A stretch of DNA of 64,000 nucleotides from Plectrocnemia conspersa (lineage: Eukaryota; Arthropoda; Insecta; Trichoptera; Polycentropodidae): assembly GCA_009617715.1 (NCBI GenBank), contig VTFK01000152.1, positions 186,001 through 250,000 on the forward strand. Reading direction: 5' to 3'. Position 1 is the stretch's first letter. The number at the start of each line of letters is the position of its first letter. The translations under genes were made by a program, and so were the position numbers. Shown here in pieces: positions 47,060 through 58,200 of this stretch. A model generated the notes under the pieces. That model saw nothing but the letters and a program-made list of their open reading frames with translations, was not told where the DNA came from and made no database searches.

Positions 47060-47270
47060 GTAAAATAATATCGAAATACATTTTCACCAGTAGATATATA
47101 TTTTTTCTAGCGAAAATATATTTTAACTGATAGGAGCTGCTGGAGGAGGATAGTGAGGAGGAGGATAGTGAAATTTCTAAAACTAATTATAGTTTTAGAA
47201 CTTTTATCAGGTTAAATCTAAAATACAAACTAAGCCAACTAATCTCTCCGGAGAAAATAAACGGAATACA
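47060..47270 (+). repeat. Repeat family A fragment with 15-bp tandem duplication
   Basis: Carries 'ccagtagatatatatttttt', the AATTATAGTTTTAGAACTTT block and the terminal 'ccaactaatctctccggaga' block seen at 20560-20760. Inside, GGAGGAGGATAGTGA is present twice in tandem (about 47144-47172). Confidence 0.65.
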
Positions 47271-49227
47271 GATTTTCAAAGAATTCCAAGCGCACCATAA
47301 TTTACTTAATAGATTTTCAAGTGTCATTTTTTTATAAAAAGGTTCACAAAGAATTTTTCTGTATTAACAATAATATTCGTGTTAGTAATTAATAGATCTT
47401 GGAATATTATCCGAAAAGAAAAGCTAACGATTGCGATCGGTAAGGTATTTTTCGCTATGTATCACGGCGGTGCTTTTAAAAAACAACTTTGCTAAATAAG
47501 GGAATTTGCGTATGCAAATCTCTTTATTCAAAACGCTCCTGGAGCTCAGATGGGCACAAGTATGTTGATTACGTATTTAAAATTCAATAAAATCAGTTTC
47601 GTCTGGGAAATGGAAGTTGTTAGATCTTTTCAGCTCAAGGAAATGATTCTGGTTTTAGTATAATAACATAAATTAAATTTAAAATGTTTCGTAATTTTTG
47701 GCAAAATTCATTATGGAAAATGTTGTAATATATTTATAAACATATTATTTCTCTTCTAATATTATACAACATATTCATCTGTGACTTGCCATAAACTAAT
47801 CGCTACCTAATCTGTCTGTTTAAAAAATCGCATACAACCTCTAAATTTACAGCTCTCATCTTACGCATTGACTTTAAGGTAACACCAGGATGAATCACTT
47901 TTGTTTAGTTTTGTAGCTAAAGAAAAATCTAAAAAAATATTGAAGAATGCAATTATAAAATATATTTTTAAAGATATTATTTATGTATCACGGCGTAATA
48001 CATATATAAATAATATAAGGTGACAGACGTTTTTCTCAAATTTTTTGTCATATTATTAAGCTCCGCAACATCCTTAAGTGAACAAATATTTACGAAATGA
48101 CCTTTATTTTTAGCTCTTGTAGAAATTTGTTCTCCTCGAGCGAAAATTTCTAAAACGCACTTTTTTTTTTATTTTCCGCAGCAATTTGCCCTCCTTGAAC
48201 ATACATTTTCGACAAGACCTTTTTATTTTTAGTGTCCTTTGATATTTTCAAAATCTGGTACCCTTAAATAATATAATATCTGTGTGAAGCGCTTTGAAAT
48301 TTTAGTTACTCGCTAGATGTATACGTAACATATAATATTAAATTATAAAAAAACGATTAAATATGCTGTCCTCTCGCCTATTGTTGTTATTTAATATTAT
48401 ATTATCTTGTAAGGTGGAATTTTACTGAGAATGACAGTTAATTTTAATTTCAGGCGAAAATTGTTAAGAATCTCGGTTAAAAAAACGCTTTATGAGCGTT
48501 CAACGAATTTTTCCACTATGAGTTTATTTTTTGCAGGTTACTCTTTTTATTAAGAATATTAATCAATGTTTAGTTGAAAGCAATTTAAACGCAAACTGTA
48601 AATTATAAATGCTAACATAAATAGAGCAAATTGGCTTATAGAGGCAAAATAAACCATATAACTCTTAGGGGTTTTATTTTTTTAACAACAATGGTTTTTC
48701 CGTTGCAATCTAAATCATGATGTATATGAAAATGTTACTTTTTAAAAGTAATTATATGCTATATATTGTCGTACATATTAAATTATATTATCTCAAATAA
48801 GTTAGAAACCAAAAATCGGCGTAAAATTCCTAATTACATCGAAAAATTTAATAGTTGTTGAGAGATTTTTCGCAAATCACAGTTTTGTAATTATTTTTAT
48901 TAAATTATGATATATGGTGGGAATTAAAAGCTATTTATTTATTACAAATCTAACCATCATAATTTGACAAGCTTGTTGAAAAGCTGGATGGGAATTTTCT
49001 CATGTGCCGACGGTCAAGAATATGGGACGCCAAGGCAGTGGTGCACAAAACAAAAATAAAATTATTTTACATACTAATAATCAATTATAAAATTGCAAAA
49101 TAAAATTATATTATCAAAATTTATACTACAGAAGCTGAGGCAAACAGGAGATAGCCCAAATACCCGCCAGGTCAAGTGCCAAGTGACTAGGTAAATGATT
49201 AGGTAAAAGACAGGTTTTAAAAACAAT
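47271..49227. other. Spacer downstream of the ITIH-type gene
   Basis: A/T-rich. Positions 47390-47560 are slightly GC-richer. Around 48095-48240 two pyrimidine-rich half-repeats with 'aaatttgttctcctcgagcg' and 'caatttgccctccttgaaca' look like a diverged tandem pair. No gene. Confidence 0.4.
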
Positions 49228-49238
49228 TTTATTTTATT
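49228..49238 (-). promoter_or_regulatory. Candidate poly(A) signals of the ITIH-type gene
   Basis: Two overlapping AATAAA hexamers on the minus strand, about 30 bp after the stop codon. Confidence 0.5.
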
Positions 49239-49267
49239 TTAAGAATCACATGTGTATAAATTTTATT

Positions 49268-52200
49268 TTATAAATTTTTGCAACAAATCCCAGCATACCT
49301 AAAAACAATAAGTATAAAATAAAACATGTGTTATATTGATTGGTATGTATATATAGTAAATAAACAAACATTTTATTGATGCAGTAGAAGTTCTTATAAG
49401 TTGCCAGATCTTTAAATCCATCGCTCAGATTTTTGCAAGTAGTCAGGTACACACAACTGCCTGTACCACCGCCGATTGCGTTATTACATGTCTCAGAAAG
49501 AAGTGTTACATTCCACAGTGCCTTTAAAATAAAATTTGTAGCATCAATAATATAATACAATATAAAAGAGAAAAAGTGCAACGTTACATACCATATTTGC
49601 CTTTAATCTTAAAGTAGTGAGATGGCCATCTTCGTGTAGAGGTATATTCATAACATGTTCTACATCTGGAATGTATTGCTCGATCCAAGGGTAACTTTCC
49701 AAATCGAATATAGAGCGCCTTGTTATAGGAATAATGGAAGGTGGAATTTGTGTAGTCATCAGAATGCCAGTATTTAAACTACCTGCCATATTTGAAGATG
49801 GCGAAGGGTATGGCATAGGTCTTTTGAAATTGGAAGTACTAATAGCATTATTTGGGTATACACTGGGAGCAGGAATAGTCTGTGGTATGTAATAACCAGA
49901 AGAAGCAGGAGGACCCGGTGCGTAAAACCCAGAAGTAGGAGCACCCTGCGGTGCGTAGCCACCGTAAGAACCAGGATAGCTTGGCATCATTGGCCGATGA
50001 TGGGATGCACCGGAAGAACTGGAATGACCGGAAGAACCAGGATAGCTTGGCATCATTGGCAGGTGATGGGATGCACCGGAATAACCGGAAGAACCAGGAT
50101 AGCTTGCCGCCATCATTGGCCGATGATAGGATACACCGGAAGAACCGGAATGACCGGAAGAACCAGACATCATCATATGATTATGCTTACGAAAGTTGTG
50201 TGTCCCTAAAATAGCATTAATGTATGATTATTATTCGCTTATAAATATAATATATGAATATACTTGTTTCATCAAATTTTGATAAATACATGCTGATATT
50301 ATCATATTTTTAATTGGCTGTATGTCGCGCAATATTACGTTCGTGGTATTAATAATGTATAAAACATCATATCACAACTTCGACTACAATAACGTCACAA
50401 CCCAAAAACGCCATTTGTCAGAGTGAGTAAAAAAAGCGATCAATAAAAACTTTCATCTTTAATGAGACAACATTTGAAGGAATGAAGAGGCATTCTTAAG
50501 ATAATTGAATTGTATTTTTTGGTATGTGTTAGTTGGTGATAAGGTTGTTCCAAAATTATTGAATAATTAGTTAACACATTTAGACAACAATCAATTTATA
50601 AAATATTTATTATTTCATTTGCATTATAGTAACTAAACGCATTACATAATATATGTTTGCTTAATATCTAATAATTAAAATTAATTTATAATACCTCAAA
50701 GAAGAGGCGAATCTTCAATCTAATGCACGACATCTGCTTTACTCAAATTTGCGAAATTATGTCATTTAAGTTTGAAGTGTAAGCTTAGTAAATAATCTTA
50801 CTTTTTCTATTCACTGGCATTGATATAATACTTCTTTGTACTTCTAAAGCAGCACTATGATGCTGAGGTACGGCTAATGATACTATGAAATAATAGTTTA
50901 ATATATTTTCATATTTTAGTAATAACAAAAATAATACTGTTCAAATGTATTAGCGTTTAATTCTAGTGAAAATTTTCACTGATCTAATCCTTACTTAGCT
51001 TTTATATTCATCAGCACGATATACCAGTGGTATAAGTCGGTTGCTAATAACTAAAATACTTTTTCAATTTATATCGTGCCTGAGTAATTAGAATTAGTGA
51101 TTATTATTATAATTTTGATTGATAACCACATATTAGATTTGGCTAGTTTTTATAAATCTCACAGAGCAATATCGCGATAAATAAATAAAATAAAATCAAA
51201 CTAGGTCATGCATAGTTTGTAAGCTGTAATAATAGTTTATTCTTAATAAAATATATGTCATTGATTTATAGACTTTGATTTTTGTTTAGTGTCCAACTAG
51301 ATATTTAGTAGTAATTGATTGTGTTGACATCGTTAAAACGGAACATTTAGAATACATTTTAAACAATTAATCAGCTATTATAAATTTGAGCAAAGCAAAA
51401 GGAGTGTACAGAAACCCGAGTGAATTAGCTCTCTATACAACTGATCATGGATTAAGATAAGTAATATCAGTAGAGACAACGATGAATAGGTAGAAATAAA
51501 TAACTAAATGTATGAATAAAATAAGCATGCAGAATAAAAATTAGTTTCATTAGAAAAACAAGGCAGGATTTTTTAAATGATAAATAATTAAATAATGTAT
51601 ATTTTTAAAATAAAAATAAATAATGATAAAATCGTACTTGGTCCAATTCCAATTCGTGCCTGAAAATCCATAACATATGGTATACTATTTGTTTTATATT
51701 TAGTATCATTAAATCAATGTGTAATCTTATTATATACTTACAGCCATTCCCATTGAATGTAAAACTGGAAATCCTCCGTCTAGACCTGTGAATTTTATAT
51801 TAATGGATTATGGTGAATTAATATTTAAAAGCTATTGATTAAGTTAAATGATGAAGGTATATTTTATTGAATAATTAAAATAATACTGTTATTAAATTAT
51901 TACGCATCTTAGAATAAATTAAAAACGAGGTGTGATGACAAAATACCAACGTCTATTTATTCTTGTGTGATAAGTAATATTATATATTTTTTATAATACG
52001 CTTATTTCACCATTTCTTTCAATCCATGCATGCACTATTGTTAATTCCTTCAACACATTAGCTATTATTCATTTATATTCTCTATAATGTTATACTTTTG
52101 TAGCGACCGTTTACCAAATGAGATAACAACGTTTCCCAGAACCACTTAAAAATTGCTATTTAAGAAGTATAGAAATCGTGATTTTGTGAACCCTCCTATT

Positions 52201-55200
52201 TTTTAAGTTTTGAGCTACGGAGGAGAGTTGAAATTAAACTGTTTTGGATTAAGACAAAATGACGCTATCTGATAAAAAAATATTCGGATCAGATAGGATA
52301 AGATACAGCAAAAAATGTCGCTAGGCAACTGTGTGAAATCTAGAAGGCAAATGATTTGGGGTGCTTCTTTTATTCCAGAATGGAAGGTATACATTTTATC
52401 GACAGTGATTAAAAAATTGTCTTAAAAATGAACATAGGCTCAAATCTTTCCTGTTATTAGGTAAAAATAGGCAATATTTTTTTTAAATTTGATCAATGCA
52501 AAATATACATAAAACCAAAATTTATTATTTTTATACTTCAAAATAAAATTTAAAAAAATATTCTTATGGCATAATTAAGGAAGAAAAATGGATCAGACAA
52601 CTCAATGAGTAAACAAAAACAAAAAAATTATGCTACGACGTATAGACCGGGAAGTTCTTAAATTCTTAATTGTTTCCATGCTTTTCCAGGTTTTATTGGC
52701 TCAAGGAAATGAAACATACTAATCTTACTTTACGTATTCACTGTTTATTATGTTTTAGAATTTAAAATTTAAAAAAATATTGCTTGAATTATATTTTATT
52801 TTAATTATTTTGTTTATTTTATGCGTTATTAATAAACAAATAATAGGGAAAAACATATTTATATTATATTTTTAGAAACTGATGCATTTTTTAAGTAGCG
52901 AGATATGACCGTATGTGGTGTTCCTATTGCTTTGCATTTCACCGTGACGTTACGCAGTTATAATTCGACAGCGTCTTCAGTGCCATGTTTAATACTATTT
53001 TTTGATATTTTATTACGCGTGGATATTCGTCTTGTCATTGGCAAGCGGACTTCAAATGTTATGTTTTTAGAGAAAAGTAGAGTGAATATAAATTTTGTTA
53101 TCGAATTAGATGACAAAGCATTATTTATTATGCGATGTCATTATTTCTGTACTAAAATAGTAAAATATACGTTGGCATACCAAGATTAAGCACTCGATAC
53201 GATAATCTCAACTTGCAGAAAAGCAACGATCAGAAACTTTAAAACTTTTTTTTTTACCACAACGTAATTTTTCGCGAAAATAAAATAAGAAAAACTAGGC
53301 TGAAATCTGTTTACGAGTTGCTCGTTTAATAACTGATAATATAAGGTTTCAAAAATATTGTGTATGCTTTTATAATTGAGAGCAATTGCTAAAAGAATTG
53401 AGCACATTGTGAGTAACATCAATAGGCAATTGAACAGCAAGGAAAATTATTTTTACCGATTTTCTTTTGCTACACCGAGTAATAGTTTCCAGTCCCGGTC
53501 ATAAGCAATAAAATCGTGCCATCACGGTGAAATCGCTCAATTATCAAGCGTTTATTAGGACTATAACAATATTACGAGTGAGAATCGAATAAAGTGCATC
53601 TAAACTAAATTTTGACAATATTTTATTCAGCCCTTTTATATTAGAAGTTCATAATAATATTGTATATAGCTATCATATTTTTAAGACATTTTATATTTTG
53701 GACTTGGTCTAATGAAAGTTTCAGAATTTTCATTGGGTTAAGTTTGGGTTTGAACAGCGAATGGACGTATCAGTTAAATTATATTTTTGCTAGTAGAAAT
53801 ATATATCTACTATGGAAAATGTATGTATTTGGACTTTACTAGTGAAAATATAGCTCTACCAAAAAATACACATTCTCTGTAACATTTATAGATCAGATGT
53901 AAATAATTAATATATATTACTACATATAGAATACTACACGCGTCATAAAACTGCAATCTGTCCTTTTGAATAATAATGTTTATTGTGGAAGTTCTACCTA
54001 GCTCTACCTATCCGCTTCTTTTATTTCTTGTATGTATAAAAAGAGCTGAAGGAATTTATACCTGAAATACATCAGTATATACATTTCAAACATATGTAGT
54101 TTCATTCAAATGCAGAATGTATTTCAGTTTTTTAAAATCATTCTGATTTTAAAATTGAGAAGTGATTATTCTGGAGAGTGATGATATGCTAAAATTATAA
54201 TTCTAAATAAGGAAACTTAAAAGAATTCTCTCAATGTTTTAGGTGAGAAATATGGTTGGAAATTTATATTTGTATTTGGCAGCACTTATGTGAAAAAACA
54301 TTTTTAAAGATGAAGTACATAAAATCACAATTTCAGGTCAGCATTTGCAATAAATTTTGAAGATATAATAGAAAGTGACAAACTTTGAACCCTATTTTGA
54401 TTAAATGTTATCTCAAAAAAAATCAATGACATTATTTTCTATATTATATTATATAATATTATATATATTATATAATACTAGATATGCGTATTTTGAGATA
54501 TTTACGATAGATGCTAAAATTTTTAATATATTTTAATAGATAAACTATTAAAATAAAGCTAAAATTAGTCGTTTTTAAAAAGCCCATTTAATTTTTTCTC
54601 GATGACCCTAAAATATATCCGTTCTGGTTGAACCTCTGGGTTAGATAAAGAACATTTGGTTGAATTATATGACTTTTGGGTCTTGAACGTTGATTAGTTA
54701 TGGACCTTAAATACATTTTTAATAATACTGAAAATATTGTTTTTGAGTTATGGCGTTATACAATTGATCTGATCTCTTCAATGAAAGTATTTACAGCACT
54801 GTGTGTACTATATGTACTAAAGATATATCATTTTATTCACCAGATTCAATCGGTTCCGAATTGACTGCCGTTGTTACGTTTGGTTTAACAACAACTAAAG
54901 AAGTAACAGGTGTTACGAACGAATACTGAAAAAAAATACATAGAGAGAGATATATTTCACGTCAAACAGTAAAACGAATCAAAATGTTACCTTTAAAGCT
55001 AAATCTAACGCCTTTTTCTTTATACTGGTTTTATTCACATCGTCTTTTTCCATGTCTTCCAAAAGTTGTTTTATATTTAAGTAAGCCCACAAACGTTCCA
55101 TGGGCATCTTGTGCTCATCTTCGATTCTAATCTATGAATAAATTGTAATGTTATACAACGCTTATACCAAATCGATGCGTATTATTCAAAATCAGTACCA

Positions 55201-58200
55201 TTTTTGGTATAAATTGTATTAATTTCTTCTCAGTTTTGCCTGTAAAGCAGAATTCGGATTGTGTGTGTGTTTGTCCAACTTTAATTTTTCCTGTAACTAC
55301 CAAGTCTGAACCGTTGAATAAGCGACTGAAGTCTGTGTTTGTTATAGAATTATCGATGATCTATAATAAAAACAAATATTGTTTATAAGCAATATTAAAA
55401 AAACATCTGTGTAATTTTTATCTGGTAAGATTAGGTAACATAAGTTTTTAAATTATATTAAACATATTGTACAATACCTTGTCTTTTGGATATGTGTATT
55501 GTACGTCGACTAGTAACGGTGACGAAATTTGACGATAAAAGTCTTTCAATTGCTTCGAAGCATCAGCTGCTTCGTATATGTGCTTCATAAAACCGTTGTT
55601 TTGCAACGCTAGTTTGTTCATGAGCTTCCTATCTGAACCCCTTCCTGTGATTTTAAAATATTTTAAGTGCAATTAAGGAAGCATTCATATATAATATTGA
55701 TTTTACTCACCAAATCCAAGTGTAAATATGGGGGTTTTATGAACATTCAGTTCTCTGGCAATTGACAATAGATCATCTCCATGTGCTCCCATATTGACTT
55801 CTCCGTCGGTTAAGAATACCATTATTGGACTATTTTGATTTGATTCAGCTATAATGATAAACTTTTATTAGAATAAAAACGTTAGATAATTTATTTGAAT
55901 AAATATATTTTAACCTTGAGTACTTCTGAATTCGTTTATTAGTGTAAAACCAGCCCTTAGTCCACTTTCCATATTGGTAGCTGAAAATATATTTATTTAT
56001 AATAATATAAGGTTATCAACAAGCACATTTGTATTTATAAATGATTACTAACTAATAACTAATTGGAAAATAAAACAAAAAATATTCTTTTTATTGCTAT
56101 TTTTTATGCAATGCAAATTATTTTGTAGCTAATTTTAAAAATAAAAGTTCTTAAGCATCTAACTATTCCAATTTTCTAATCATATTTGTCCTATTTTTTG
56201 GTGTTATGCATCCCAGTATCATTCGATAATAAATAATTCAAATATGTTCAAGAAAAAGACTATTGCCCTCATTAAATCCGTAATACCATTACACAATGCA
56301 CGCACTTATACGTCATAGAAAATCATGCGTCAGATGAACTAGGGTGAGATTAACCATGTGGGTTATTTGGTCAAAATAAACCCGCTCACCATTCATCGAA
56401 GCAGCCCACACTCTTGAACTTCAAGAAGCAGTAAAACATCAGCTTTTCAAAAACTTTACTTTAGACTACATCTCGCATTCAAACAGATCAACTGAGAATA
56501 GTCACATAAACTTAATTTTGTAAATAAACAATTTTAGAACTATATATTTTATCTAAGTCATCTGCATAATACATTCATGCTGCTTATAAATGTTTTATAT
56601 TTAAGGTCAACATTGCACTGAATTGGCGATAAGATTTGTCATTGTCTCACTCTTTATGAAATTTTATAATTGTACTAAAATATAATCGACTTGCAAATGT
56701 ACATAAAAATATTTTTTACGAACCTCCTCCAGGAGCTTGAAGGGCACTTATGATAGTTTTTGCGTTTGAAATGGTAGTTGGATTGACTTGTGTTGGCTTA
56801 TTTGGAGTTTCAGGATCAATTTCCAACACCTACAAAATTCGACCTTTGTATATTTTTGTGTTAACAATAATTTTATGATCTGAATTAAATTTATATACCT
56901 TATTGCCATAATCGAAAGTAACGATGTTGAATAAATCTCTAGGCTTAAGATCTTCGATTATGTGCAGCATTGCTTCTCTTAGTTGATGAATCTTAGTACC
57001 TGACATTGACCCTGAAGTGTCCAAGACGAAGACTACATATTTACTCATGGGCTGTAGGGTGGTTGGTGCAAAAAAATGTACGAAATAGCCATCGTTGATC
57101 TAAAGTCCGCAACATTAAATAATTTAAATTACGCAAACAGATAATGATATTCACATATAAACATAATAATACATAGTCTTGCCAAATATATTTTATCGAC
57201 TTACCAAAATTTGACCTTCTACGTCCAATTCGATGTCATATTGGACCACAAATTGACCCGAGATACCCTCAGCGTCTGTTTGTGTTGTGGAATGATCGAA
57301 CGGATTACGCACCGGGGAACTTGTTGAGTATTTTACTTTTTCCTGTTTGGTTTTTTTAAAATAAATTATTTTATGCAGTAAAACAACTATAAATTTATCA
57401 TTTTAAAATAATTACCTGGAATGCTCTTATAAGTTGCGCCTGTTGGGTTTTATCTGGAGCGAAGTGTATTTTTACGCCATGGTTGTTGTTATAATAGCTC
57501 TTGGTAGCGAATTGATTACCTATTTTTTAAATAATAGTTAATTAATTGCTTCTTATGTGTTATACCGCACCCGAATTGTTCAAAGCGATACCGCCATTAT
57601 TGCTATTGAAACTATTACAAATTTGTTTGTTTAAATTGCAATCACAAATGCGTGATTTCGAACAAATATTGTAACATATGATATCGAAGAAATGTTGTTG
57701 ATATAAATTATAAATACTATATATATATATAGTTTATATTTAATGAGTGGTACTTATTGAAAGACTTTCGCGAGTAAGTTATTAAATCAGTTAATCGTAT
57801 TATAATATAATTTTTATTGATTTAAGCTATTTTATTAGTGAAAAACAAATTTTGAAGCGAGCAGAAAGTTTGAAACAATAGATAAACAAAATAACAATAA
57901 AAATGCATACTAGTGATAGACAAAAATCGCTACCTGTATCGGGTGAGATGTAACACATAAGAGGTAACTTATTATTGAAATCTGGGATTAAATAGCCAAA
58001 AAAATTATTCCGTCATATGCCTGAATCCAAATTTTGTTACAACATAACAATATTTTACAACAAATATAAAATATTAAAATAATTTATAAATTTACTTTAG
58101 TTATGTCAATATTTTTTAACGACATCAATTTTATTTATTCCTTGCTGTAAATTAATTTGAAAAGTTCTTGCTTCGGGTGGCCTTAGAACAAAAAAAGTCG

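Noticed and set aside
49951..50214. Plus-strand frames rich in RKN and TGRT repeats
   Set aside because: They are antisense shadows of the Gly/Ser/His repeat exon of the ITIH-type gene.
54440..54480. Perfect-looking TATA palindrome
   Set aside because: Simple AT-repeat self-complementarity expected in A/T-rich DNA.
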